A stretch of DNA of 36,356 nucleotides from Spirochaetia bacterium (GCA_021372235.1 JAJFUW010000166.1:1-36356); one strand, 5' to 3'. Shown: positions 22,380 to 30,003, numbered from the stretch's first letter. A program made the numbers and translations. Notes: generated by a model not told the origin, from the sequence alone.

Positions 22380-22883
22380 ATGAGTAAGTTAAGGGACATC
22401 GTTTCGAACAAGTATATTCTCGGGGCGCTAAAACTGTCTCTGGGTTTTGTCTTTGTCGTGGCGTCGCTCGGCAAGATTATCGACCCGCAGGGGTTTGCCC
22501 GCGATGTATATTCGTATGTGCTCCTGCCCATGCCGCTCGTGGATGCTTTTGCGGCCATTACACCATGGATTGAATTTATAGCGGGACTGATGCTAATGCT
22601 GGATATAATGCCGCAGAGCATGTCGCTCATTATAAACGCCATGCTGGTCATGTTCATCACGGCGATATTTGTCGATATTAACAGAGGGATAGAAATAGAG
22701 TGCGGATGTTTTGATTTCCTATTTCCAAAAGAAAAGATCGGATGGAACACCATATACAGGGACATTATTATGCTGGTTGCCGGCACCGTGATCATGTTGT
22801 TTGACGGAAACCCTGTCAAAATGTACGGGCTTATATGCCGGAAAAAGGTTGAAGTAAGAAAGGCCCGGCGATATAATCGCTGA
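22380..22883 (+). CDS. MauE/DoxX-like membrane protein
   Basis: A 167-residue protein with four membrane helices (about 13-32, 51-68, 70-90, 123-142) and a conserved CGCF motif (about 103-106), features of the MauE family, which in other bacteria helps thiol/disulfide steps in periplasmic protein maturation. A DoxX-type assignment is close and possible. It is joined to rhodanese 1 by a 2-nt gap, and its stop overlaps the ribosome site of the next small gene. Confidence 0.8.
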   Translation: MSKLRDIVSNKYILGALKLSLGFVFVVASLGKIIDPQGFARDVYSYVLLPMPLVDAFAAITPWIEFIAGLMLMLDIMPQSMSLIINAMLVMFITAIFVDINRGIEIECGCFDFLFPKEKIGWNTIYRDIIMLVAGTVIMLFDGNPVKMYGLICRKKVEVRKARRYNR

Positions 22884-22897
22884 AAAGGAGAAAAGTT

Positions 22898-23188
22898 ATT
22901 TCTGCGAAAAAGAACATTAGAGCGTGCGGACTGCGCGCAGCATTGGCCGCTGTTGTAGTACTGACGATTTTTGCGGCGGCCGGACATCATCATTTTGGAG
23001 TCTCCTGTATCGATGAGGACAGTTGCAGCATCTGCCAGTTCCTGGCTGCCGCGGGCAATGGCGTCATACAGGACAACCCGCTCCCCAAAATCTCCCCGGA
23101 TATTATCATATACATAATGCCGCAGGTAAATGGCCGCATTATTAACGCCATTTCTACAGCAAAGTCCCGGGCTCCTCCTCCGGCCTGA
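22898..23188 (+). CDS. small exported Cys/His protein, apparent ATT start
   Basis: In the only sensible reading, AAAAGGAG (22883-22890) is followed after 7 nt by ATT TCT GCG AAA AAG, giving a 96-residue protein with a charged start (KKNIR), a hydrophobic signal helix (LAAVVVLTIFAAA), then HHHF, C, and CSIC motifs. A TTG at 22943 would begin inside the hydrophobic segment and lack the positive charge. Use of ATT is rare (infC is the known example), so a sequence error is possible. The H/C pattern suggests metal binding; no family is recognised with confidence (a DUF2946-like protein is possible). The stop lies at the start of a possible attenuator hairpin. Confidence 0.6.
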   Translation: MSAKKNIRACGLRAALAAVVVLTIFAAAGHHHFGVSCIDEDSCSICQFLAAAGNGVIQDNPLPKISPDIIIYIMPQVNGRIINAISTAKSRAPPPA

Positions 23189-23210
23189 CGGCAAACACGG
23201 TCAGGTTTTT
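23184..23210 (+). terminator. possible weak attenuator before the outer-membrane protein gene
   Basis: CCTGAC (23184-23189) and GTCAGG (23200-23205) form a 6-bp stem followed by T5. The stem includes the stop of the small Cys/His gene. It is short, so it may only reduce downstream transcription. Confidence 0.35.
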
Positions 23211-23238
23211 ACCAAAAAAAGAGCAGAGGAGACCATGT

Positions 23239-24294
23239 ATGAAAATTAAATATATTTTTATTGCTTTAATATTGTTTGTACTGCCATCGGCGGCGTCTTT
23301 TGCACAGGAAAAAACAGCCACGGCCCTTCCAGATATTAGTTTTATCGGCGAAGCGGGGCTCAATTCCTCGATTAATGCCGCAGGGGACAGGGACGCTTCT
23401 TTCTCTTTTGACGGCTTTGAGATAAATGCCATGGGCTACATGCACCCGGACGTGCGCGCAGATTTTGTCGCGGGCGCGCACAGCCATGACGGAAGCATAG
23501 AGTTTGAGGTGGAAGAGGCGTATGCCACATTTTCAAACCTCCCGTTCTCGACAAGCATAAAGGCGGGAAGGAAGTTGATGGATTTCGGCAGGATAAATCA
23601 CATACACTCCCACGAATGGCTTTTCCTGAGTTCCCCGCTCATTTACGCGGACTTTATCGGCGAGCACAGCCTCATAGGCGACGGCGCCTCTATTGACGCG
23701 CTTTTGCCGCTGTCGTTCTTTGTGAATGTCCAGGCGGGTATATGGCGCGCCGCAGCCCATGAACACGAAGAGGGCGAAGAGCATGACCATGCGTTTTCCC
23801 CATCGGGAGACTTGTACAATCTGAGGTTATGGTCGTCGTTTGAGACCGGGGAGTCCTCGGAACTCGAATTGGGATTAAGCGGGCTGAAGGGCCACGGGTT
23901 ACATTATCTCGAACACACCGACAGGATAGAGATTGCGGGAACGGACCTGACATGGAAATTATGGCTTTCCGCGTACAGCCGGCTCATGCTGATGGCAGAG
24001 GCAATGTATCTGGAACGGCAGGTCCCTTCAGGCACGTTTGGAAGCTGGGGCGCGTACGCTTATCTGGGTTACAAGATAGACAAACAGTGGGAAGCGGCCG
24101 TAAAGTACGATTGGTCGGAGACGCCGGGGCCGGAGCGTTCAAAAAGCTCGGCAATCTCGATTATAGATTCGTACTACATGACCGAGTCGCTGAAACTAAG
24201 GGCGGAGTACTCGTACTGCCCGGAGACAGAAACGCATACCGGACTGCTGAAAGTTATTTATGGGATCGGGCCGCACACCCATCCGCTCCAGTAG
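23239..24294 (+). CDS. porin-like outer-membrane protein with His/Glu-rich loop
   Basis: A 351-residue protein with a signal peptide (cleavage near residue 22, SFAQE) and alternating amphipathic strands typical of a beta-barrel. Residues about 173-188 form a loop rich in His, Glu and Asp (HEHEEGEEHDHAF), a likely metal-gathering site. GRKLMDFGRINHIHSHEW and the terminal HTHPLQ are also His-rich. It may be a metal-uptake porin; there is no TonB box or plug domain, so it is not called a TonB-dependent receptor. Only 8 nt separate it from the metal-binding protein gene, so a joint role in zinc (or manganese/iron) uptake is likely. Confidence 0.75.
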   Translation: MKIKYIFIALILFVLPSAASFAQEKTATALPDISFIGEAGLNSSINAAGDRDASFSFDGFEINAMGYMHPDVRADFVAGAHSHDGSIEFEVEEAYATFSNLPFSTSIKAGRKLMDFGRINHIHSHEWLFLSSPLIYADFIGEHSLIGDGASIDALLPLSFFVNVQAGIWRAAAHEHEEGEEHDHAFSPSGDLYNLRLWSSFETGESSELELGLSGLKGHGLHYLEHTDRIEIAGTDLTWKLWLSAYSRLMLMAEAMYLERQVPSGTFGSWGAYAYLGYKIDKQWEAAVKYDWSETPGPERSKSSAISIIDSYYMTESLKLRAEYSYCPETETHTGLLKVIYGIGPHTHPLQ

Positions 24295-24302
24295 GTGAAG
24301 TC

Positions 24303-25202
24303 ATGGAAAAAATATGGATGGCTTTTTTGATGGTTCTGGTGCCGCTCTCTCTTATCGCGGACCAACTTAAAGTGGTATGCACGACGGCGGAAATAGCTGA
24401 TATTGTCAAAAATGTCGGAGGTGACAGGGTAAACGCCATCTGGCTTATGGATGGCAGACAGGACCCGCATTCGGTCGAACCCAGGCCTTCAATGGTGATG
24501 AAGGTAAAGAACGCCGACGCAGTCGCGGTAATAGGTATGGACCTCGATATATGGATGGACGGGATCATACGAGCCTCTAAAAATCCTGTTGTGCAAAAGG
24601 GCGCGCCCGGTTATATCGATCTATCGTCAAGGATAAAAAAACTCGAAGTACCACAGGGAAAAGTTGACGGGTCTATGGGGGATGTCCATATTTATGGCAA
24701 CCCTCATTATCAACTGGACCCGGCGAACGGCGTTGTGATGGCAGAAAGTATAAAGGAGGCGCTTTCGGCCTTGAGACCAAATGATGCGGTTCTTTTCCGG
24801 GCAAACTGCACGCTGTATGTCAGGAACCTTGAGGCAAAAATAGCTGGATGGAAAAAAAGGATGGCGGCACTGAAGGACATATCAGTGCTTCCAACGCACA
24901 ACTGCTGGCTATATTTTGTCGAGGCATTCGGCCTGAAAAGCGCGGGTTATCTGGAACAAAAACCGGGTATTGCACCTTCGCCAGGGGAACTTGCGGCGCT
25001 GGCTGAAAAGATGAAAAAGGACGGGACCGGGCTTATTTTTGCCGAACCATTCTATCCGTCCGGTTCGGTCGATAAGATATCGGCAATGACCGGGGCAAAG
25101 ACAGTAAGGATTCCGAGTTCCGCGCTGGGAGTACCCGAGGCGGACACATACATCAACCTGTTCGAGTATGACATCGGCGCGATAGAAAAGGCGCTGAAAT
25201 AA
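24303..25202 (+). CDS. ZnuA-like periplasmic metal-binding protein
   Basis: A 299-residue cluster A-I substrate-binding protein for zinc or manganese. A signal peptide (about 1-18) precedes two lobes. The four metal-ligand positions are visible: His in DPHSVEPRPS, His in GNPHYQLDP, His in PTHNCWLYF, and Glu in AEPFYPSGS. The acidic/His loop of classical ZnuA is absent. ATG 24303 is chosen over a longer frame that would overlap the porin-like gene. A permease gene follows, but no ATPase gene is in the window. The metal specificity is not resolved by eye. Confidence 0.88.
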   Translation: MEKIWMAFLMVLVPLSLIADQLKVVCTTAEIADIVKNVGGDRVNAIWLMDGRQDPHSVEPRPSMVMKVKNADAVAVIGMDLDIWMDGIIRASKNPVVQKGAPGYIDLSSRIKKLEVPQGKVDGSMGDVHIYGNPHYQLDPANGVVMAESIKEALSALRPNDAVLFRANCTLYVRNLEAKIAGWKKRMAALKDISVLPTHNCWLYFVEAFGLKSAGYLEQKPGIAPSPGELAALAEKMKKDGTGLIFAEPFYPSGSVDKISAMTGAKTVRIPSSALGVPEADTYINLFEYDIGAIEKALK

Positions 25203-25208
25203 AAAGAC

Positions 25209-25240
25209 TGCCGCCGCCCTTAAAAAAAAGGGCGGCGGCA
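25209..25240 (+). promoter_or_regulatory. 13-bp perfect intercistronic hairpin without T tract
   Basis: The 13-nt arms 25209-25221 and 25228-25240 are exact complements around an A6 loop, between the ZnuA-like stop and the ZnuB-like ribosome site. With no T run behind it, it is more likely an RNA-stability or processing element that sets the ratio of the two proteins than a terminator. Confidence 0.6.
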
Positions 25241-25257
25241 TAATCCGTGGAGACAAA

Positions 25258-26091
25258 ATGTTTGAATTGCTGTTATGGCCTTTCATTGCGTGCACCGCGC
25301 TCGCGGGAATACACGCATATCTCGGCATGCATGTAATAGAACGCGGAGTTATATTCGTGGACCTTGCACTTGCTCAGACAGCATCTCTCGGAGCGCTATT
25401 TGGGTTTATATTGGGAATTGAACTGCACACAACCGGGTCCTATCTGTTTTCCCTTGGATTTGCGCTTGTTGCGGCTATTTTTCTTTCATGGGCGCGTAAT
25501 ACGGTAAAGAACATACAGCAGGAGGTGGTGATAGGCATCCTCTATGTTTTTGCCGCGGCTGTTTCCGTGTTAATACTCTCAAAAGCGCCATCAGAGGCGG
25601 AACACATAAAATACATGCTGGTGGGAAACATATTGTTTGTAAAACCTGAAGACGTTATAAAAATGGTTATTCTTTACTCGGCCATCGGGGTTTTTCATTA
25701 TATCTTCAGGGATAGATTCCTGGCGGTGAGCAGGCGGGATAATTCCGGAGCGGTAAAAGTAAATGCAGCCTTATGGGATTTCCTGTTCTATGCGACCTTT
25801 GGAACCGTGGTTACATCATCGGTTGAAATAGCCGGAGTTCTTTTGGTATTCTCATACCTGATAGTCCCGGCCGCATGTTCCATCATGTTCTTTGAAACTA
25901 TTAAAGCAAGGCTTATCGTGTCATGGTCACTGGGCACGGCCGGCAGCGTAGCGGGCATGGCACTTTCCGTGTTCTTTGATCTGCCAATAGGTGCATCCAT
26001 TGTGGCAATATTTGGTGCAATATTCGCCCTTTTCCTTTTGGCAAATCTCTATTATAATGGAAATGTTGAGCGTGCCAAAGATGCCCAATAA
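25258..26091 (+). CDS. ZnuB-like ABC-3 family metal permease
   Basis: A 277-residue inner-membrane permease with about eight helices, ABC-3 family. The pattern ERGVIFVDLALAQTASLGA is the family's conserved cytoplasmic loop contacting the ATPase, and SSVEIAGVLLVFSYLIVPA is the conserved later segment. It should import zinc, manganese or iron handed over by the ZnuA-like protein. Normally an ATPase gene (znuC) is in the same operon; none is present here between 21346 and 27135. A GTGGAG site precedes ATG 25258. Confidence 0.88.
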   Translation: MFELLLWPFIACTALAGIHAYLGMHVIERGVIFVDLALAQTASLGALFGFILGIELHTTGSYLFSLGFALVAAIFLSWARNTVKNIQQEVVIGILYVFAAAVSVLILSKAPSEAEHIKYMLVGNILFVKPEDVIKMVILYSAIGVFHYIFRDRFLAVSRRDNSGAVKVNAALWDFLFYATFGTVVTSSVEIAGVLLVFSYLIVPAACSIMFFETIKARLIVSWSLGTAGSVAGMALSVFFDLPIGASIVAIFGAIFALFLLANLYYNGNVERAKDAQ

Positions 26092-26112
26092 AAAAACAGA
26101 AAGGGAGTAAAC

Positions 26113-27135
26113 ATGGCTAAAAAGAGAGCAGTACGCAAAATCAAAGAAAGCGTCCGGCCACAGGTTGTGCAGCCTGCAAAGGCGGACGGTATGGTAAAGA
26201 TAGTAATAATTGCGGCGGTTATGGTTGTATCAGCTGCGGCCATAGGGTTTGCTTATGCAGGCGCGAGGGACTACGCAAAAAAAGAGGCTGCCGGGAAAGA
26301 GGCGGCCCCGGCGGCACTGACTCCGGCTCCGGTTTCCACGGCTGTTCCCACACCGGCTCCAAAGCCCGCACACGCGAATTCAATCCCCGCCAAATACAGA
26401 TACCTCTTTAAACAGGTTAAGACAAAGGAAGAGATACCAAGGATACACCTGGAAGACGCGAAGTATCTAATCGACAGCGGTAAGGCGCTGTTCATAGACG
26501 CCAGGGGCAAGGGCGAATATAACGAGTCACATATACCGGGCGCGATATGTATGCCCGTGGGAGAGGCGGCGGGACTCATACCGCAGATGAAGGAGACGCT
26601 GGCCGGAAAGATACTCGTGCCCTATTGCCACGGCGTGTCATGCAACCTCTCGGTCAAGGTCGCGGACTCATTGTATGACGCGGGTTACAGGAAGATAGTT
26701 ATTTTTTTTGGCGGATGGCCGGAGTGGACAGCGGCAAACATGCCGGTAGAAAGGCCAAATGTTCCGGACCGGTACAAAAAACTTTTAAACCGGCCGGATG
26801 CGGCGGCCGGCATTCAGGACATAACCGCGGAGGAAGCAAAATTTCTGTACGACAACATGATGGCCAATTTTTTTGACGTGGATACGGCGGAAGCGTTTGA
26901 AAATATACATCTGGACAGGGCAATATCGATACCGCTCTCCACTCTGGATGCGGGGATGGTCAATTACGGCGGATACATCGACCAGAAACCGGCCGTGGTC
27001 TACAGCCATGACGACGGGCAGACAGCAAGGATTGCCGTGGAAAAGATGTTCAACGCCGGTCATAAAAAGGTGCTGTGCTTTAAGGGCGGCGTAAAGCAGT
27101 GGGAAGCGGCGGGGTATCCGCTGAACAGAAAATAA
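26113..27135 (+). CDS. membrane-anchored tandem rhodanese 2, second domain inactive-looking
   Basis: A 340-residue paralogue of rhodanese 1 (21346) with the same layout: membrane helix (about 29-48), Pro/Ala linker (about 65-90), two rhodanese domains. Domain 1 keeps C172 in CHGVSCNLS with C177. In domain 2 the catalytic loop reads YSHDDGQT, with Ser298 in place of the Cys of the paralogue, so it probably cannot form persulfide. It lies 21 nt after the ZnuB-like gene, likely the same transcript. Duplication with loss of one active site suggests a structural or sensing role for domain 2. Confidence 0.9.
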   Translation: MAKKRAVRKIKESVRPQVVQPAKADGMVKIVIIAAVMVVSAAAIGFAYAGARDYAKKEAAGKEAAPAALTPAPVSTAVPTPAPKPAHANSIPAKYRYLFKQVKTKEEIPRIHLEDAKYLIDSGKALFIDARGKGEYNESHIPGAICMPVGEAAGLIPQMKETLAGKILVPYCHGVSCNLSVKVADSLYDAGYRKIVIFFGGWPEWTAANMPVERPNVPDRYKKLLNRPDAAAGIQDITAEEAKFLYDNMMANFFDVDTAEAFENIHLDRAISIPLSTLDAGMVNYGGYIDQKPAVVYSHDDGQTARIAVEKMFNAGHKKVLCFKGGVKQWEAAGYPLNRK

Positions 27136-27211
27136 AATAAATCCCATCCGCCTTTGCGAGGGCTTTGGCGGACGGGGATTACAGGCTACAAATAGGGGTG
27201 TAAACGCCGCC

Positions 27212-27240
27212 TTGACATCCCGCTAAATCGGTAGTATTAT
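27212..27240 (+). promoter_or_regulatory. promoter of the regulator-hydG operon
   Basis: TTGACA (27212-27217), 17 nt, TATTAT (27235-27240). The expected start near 27247 leaves a leader of about 187 nt. Confidence 0.85.
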
Positions 27241-27246
27241 ATATTC

Positions 27247-27433
27247 ATATAATAAATGATGAGCCTTGAGGTTATCCTCCCGGCGAATCAAACGTACAAA
27301 AAAGACATTGCGCTGAGACAAAAGGGTCAGCCCCGATTGCGAAGGCAAGATAATAGGATGTTTAGCCCGTTGTGGGCTTTATATTATCCCCGCGTTTTCA
27401 GTGCGGGGATTTTTTATTTCAGGGAGGTTTCTC
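27247..27433 (+). promoter_or_regulatory. structured leader (riboswitch-like) ahead of the regulator-hydG operon
   Basis: Several helices can be drawn. GCC...GAGG/CCTC...GGC forms a hairpin near 27262-27284. TTGC/GCAA with loop GAAG lies near 27337-27348. GATAATA near 27349-27355 pairs with TATTATC near 27382-27388, enclosing AGCCC/GGGCT. A terminator stem (CCCCGC/GCGGGG, 27388-27408) with a T6 tract then closes the leader. The GATAATA partner TATTATC abuts the terminator stem, so alternative folding is possible. No known riboswitch class is recognised. Confidence 0.55.
27388..27418 (+). terminator. leader terminator (attenuator) before the TM1266-type gene
   Basis: CCCCGC and GCGGGG arms with a nine-base loop are followed by ATTTTTTATTT, ending about 15 nt before the ATG at 27434. 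It lies between promoter and first gene, so it must be bypassed for expression. Confidence 0.75.
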
Positions 27434-27709
27434 ATGGAAACAAGGATAGCGGTTGTGAGCATCATAGTCGAGGACACGGACAAGGCGGAGGCTATGAATG
27501 CCATAATACACGAGTACAAGGATTACATCATAGGCCGCATGGGCATACCTTACAAAAAACATAAGATATCCGTTATCAGCATAGTGATGGACGCGCCCAA
27601 CGATGTAATAAGCGCGTTCTCCGGCAAGATAGGCATGTTGCCTGACGTGACGACGAAAACGGCTTATTCGAGGATGCTTACCGCGGATAAAGAGGATAAG
27701 ACAAAATAG
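27434..27709 (+). CDS. TM1266-type iron-only hydrogenase system regulator
   Basis: A 91-residue ACT-like (NikR/TM1266) regulator. The sequence RIAVVSIIVEDTDKAEAMNAI, IIGRMGIPYKKHKISVISIVMDAPNDVISAFSGKIGMLPDV matches the family found next to [FeFe]-hydrogenase maturation genes. It has no HTH domain, so it likely acts as an effector-binding partner. ATG 27434 follows GGGAGG; an upstream in-frame start would run through the terminator hairpin. The hydG gene starts 29 nt downstream. Confidence 0.87.
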   Translation: METRIAVVSIIVEDTDKAEAMNAIIHEYKDYIIGRMGIPYKKHKISVISIVMDAPNDVISAFSGKIGMLPDVTTKTAYSRMLTADKEDKTK

Positions 27710-27738
27710 CGGGTAAAACGCCCGGGAAAAGGTGGCAT

Positions 27739-29166
27739 ATGTACAACGTAAAATCCATGGACGCGAACGAGTTTATAGACGATGCCGAAGTATGCGAGTC
27801 CATCAGCGTTGCAAAGAAGCTTGTAAAAAACAAGGCCGAGGTGGACAGGATACTGGCAAAGGCGGCCGAATGGAAGGGCCTGACCCACAGGGAGGCCGCC
27901 GTACTGCTGGAGGTGGAAGACGATGAGACGCTCAAAAAAATGTATAAGGCTGCAAAAAATATAAAGGAGAGGATATACGGAAACAGGATAGTGCTTTTCG
28001 CGCCGCTGTACCTCTCAAACTATTGCGTGAACAACTGCAGGTACTGCGGTTACAGGTGCGCCAACAATATACCGCGCCGCCGGCTGACCCGGGATGAGTT
28101 AAGGGAGGAGATAAGGGCGCTGGAGGCCATGGGCCACAAGAGGCTCCTGCTGGAGGCGGGCGAGGACGATGACAAATGTCCGATAGACTACATACTGGAG
28201 TGCATAAGGACCATATACGACGAAAAGTTCGAGAACGGTTCGATACGCAGGGTGAACGTGGACATCGCGGCGACCACCGTGGAAAATTACAGAAAACTGA
28301 AGGATATCGGGATAGGGACTTATCTCCTGTTCCAGGAGACGTATCACAAACCGACCTATCTCGCAATGCACGCCGGTCCCAAACGCAATTATGAGTGGCA
28401 CACGGAGGCCATGGACAGGGCAATGATAGGCGGCGGCATTGACGACGCGGGCATAGGCGTCCTGTACGGGCTGTATGAATACCACTATGAAACAGTGGCG
28501 CTCATCATGCACGCGGAACATATGGAGGCGGCCAAAGGTGTGGGCCCGCATACGATATCTTTTCCCAGGCTCCTGCCGGCGGAGGGCATAGATTATAAAA
28601 GTTTTCCATACCTGGTGAAAGACAGGGACTTCAAAAAGCTGGTTGCTGTCACGCGCATGGCAGTGCCCTACACCGGAATGATACTGACAACCAGGGAAAA
28701 CGCCGAGTTCCGCAGGGAACTGCTCGAGATAGGCTTTTCCCAGATGAGCGCAGGTTCGTCCGTGGGAATCGGCGGATACGCGAAAAAGGCGGCGGATGAA
28801 ACGGAACACTCCGGGGAGAAACCGCAGTTCAACCTCGCAGACCACAGGAAGCCGATAGATGTGATAAAGGGGCTCTTAAATGACGGTTATGTGCCGAGCT
28901 ACTGCACCGCATGTTACCGCGAGGGCAGGACAGGGGACAGGTTCATGCCACTGGCAAAGTCCGGGCAAATAGGCAACGTATGTCTGCCAAACGCGCTGCT
29001 CACTTTCCAGGAGTACCTGCAGGATTACGCCGATGATGAACTGAAGGCCGCGGGCGCGCAGATGATAGACCGCGAGATAAAGAATGTAAGCAACGAAAAG
29101 CAAAGGGCAAGGGCACAGGAATACCTGGAGCGCATACGTAAAGGAGAGAGGGATTTGAGGTTCTAA
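27739..29166 (+). CDS. hydG: HydG, radical SAM maturase of [FeFe]-hydrogenase
   Basis: A 475-residue radical SAM enzyme that cleaves tyrosine to make the CO and CN ligands (as an Fe-CO-CN synthon) of the H-cluster. The radical SAM motif CVNNCRYC gives C96, C100, C103. The C-terminal second cluster motif is CX2CX22C: C389, C392 and C415, which distinguishes HydG from ThiH. The length is typical. It is downstream of the TM1266-type regulator. The partner genes hydE, hydF and the hydrogenase are not in the window, so the organism should carry them elsewhere. Confidence 0.95.
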   Translation: MYNVKSMDANEFIDDAEVCESISVAKKLVKNKAEVDRILAKAAEWKGLTHREAAVLLEVEDDETLKKMYKAAKNIKERIYGNRIVLFAPLYLSNYCVNNCRYCGYRCANNIPRRRLTRDELREEIRALEAMGHKRLLLEAGEDDDKCPIDYILECIRTIYDEKFENGSIRRVNVDIAATTVENYRKLKDIGIGTYLLFQETYHKPTYLAMHAGPKRNYEWHTEAMDRAMIGGGIDDAGIGVLYGLYEYHYETVALIMHAEHMEAAKGVGPHTISFPRLLPAEGIDYKSFPYLVKDRDFKKLVAVTRMAVPYTGMILTTRENAEFRRELLEIGFSQMSAGSSVGIGGYAKKAADETEHSGEKPQFNLADHRKPIDVIKGLLNDGYVPSYCTACYREGRTGDRFMPLAKSGQIGNVCLPNALLTFQEYLQDYADDELKAAGAQMIDREIKNVSNEKQRARAQEYLERIRKGERDLRF

Positions 29167-29425
29167 AGGCGTTAAGCATAACAGAGTCCAAATACGGACA
29201 ATGACAGGACTGAGAGTTCATAGTTACTCCTGTTCCAACTTAAGGCGATAGCGTTTTATTTGTTTTAACTTGATAATTCCCCGCGGCTTGCCGCAGGGAT
29301 GGGTTTGTATTGTGCGTTTTCACCGTCAAACAGAACCGTAGGGGCGAATATCATTCGACCACAGGCGAGAAAAGCAGTGGTATTTGTTTTGGGCAAAGGG
29401 AAATACAAAATATTGATTTAATTTT
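29167..29425. other. gene-free spacer after hydG
   Basis: It contains a GC hairpin (29279-29298, GCGG/CCGC with CCC/GGG extension) with no T tract and an inverted repeat at 29341-29360 (GGGGCGAAT/ATTCGACC type) whose design resembles the repeats upstream of hgcA. No gene is seen. Confidence 0.5.
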
Positions 29426-29635
29426 TTGAACTGTGTTATAAATATAATATTGAAATTTGAGGATTCTGACGGGTGTGAATACAGATTGACGAGGTATAAC
29501 GGCAGGCATCCTTCCATGCATAAAGGTAAGCTGTATACATCACCTTCAGAACCTGCGGCTAAAATACGCGGAAATAACACGGATGGTTGGCATGAATGGA
29601 AATATAAGAAAAAAAAGGGGAGTGGGTTCAATTAA
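29417..29635 (+). pseudogene. C-terminal fragment, RAMA-like domain
   Basis: The open frame reads FEDSDGCEYRLTRYNGRHPS then KLYTSPSEPAAKIRGNNTDGW and HEWKYKK. The pattern of Y-SPS-AA with (N/D)GW-W resembles the RAMA domain found at the end of DNA adenine methyltransferases and related nucleases. Nothing upstream can supply the rest of such a gene: a stop is at 29414 and no ribosome site is present. Read as the end of a lost gene or a degraded copy. The family call is tentative. Confidence 0.4.
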
Positions 29636-29650
29636 ATGAGTTAAGAAAAT

Positions 29651-30003
29651 GGTAATGCGTCAGTGACGTGAGGAAAAAAACGCGGGACAAAGCAACTATT
29701 CCTTTATCATTGGGCAAAAGCCCGCGACATACCCGCGGATAACAACCCGGCCGAACGCGAGCTCAGACCGCTTGTCATCGCCCGAAAATTGAGTTTTGGT
29801 TCGCAGTCGGATGCCGGAGCCGGGACACGGGAGATACTCATGACGGTTCTCCGGACATTGAAGAAACAAAGCGACAATCCCGCCGCCGTATTTCAGAATG
29901 CGCCGGAAAAACTGTCGGCCAACCCTGATTTAAATATATTTCAGGCTGTTTTTCAAAAGACGACAGAAAAGAAATAAAAACCCGGCGAGACTGACGCATT
30001 ACC
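29651..30003 (+). mobile_element. internally deleted IS66-family element
   Basis: GGTAATGCGTCAGT at 29651-29664 is exactly inverted at 29990-30003, giving 14-bp terminal repeats 353 bp apart. Between them is the C-terminal end of an IS66-type transposase in frame. A full IS66 is about 2.5 kb with three genes, so most has been lost. No 8-bp target duplication is visible (flanks AGAAAATG and CGCATATC), so deletion or decay followed insertion. Confidence 0.75.
29702..29977 (+). pseudogene. IS66 transposase, C-terminal fragment
   Basis: In frame with 29789-29977: HWAKARDIPADNNPAERELR then PLVIARKLSFGSQSDAGAGTREILMTVLRTLKK. This is the hallmark ADNN-AER-LRP...SFGS end of IS66 TnpC proteins. The catalytic parts upstream (DDE domain start) are missing. 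The fragment has no proper start and cannot transpose. Confidence 0.85.

Noticed and set aside
22943-23188. TTG start for the small Cys/His protein
   Set aside because: It would begin inside the hydrophobic signal helix without a charged N-terminus or a ribosome site; ATT 22898 fits better.
23952-24302. Long upstream extension of the ZnuA-like reading frame
   Set aside because: It overlaps the porin-like coding region in another frame; ATG 24303 begins the signal peptide.
27311-27355. CTGAGA, GCGAAGG and GATAAT words in the hydG leader resembling parts of a TPP riboswitch
   Set aside because: The words are not in the TPP order and do not sit in the required helices; kept only as an unassigned structured leader.
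27256-27564. 102-codon frame overlapping the hydG leader
   Set aside because: It runs through the terminator hairpin and out of frame into the TM1266-type gene, which has its own ribosome site and family match.
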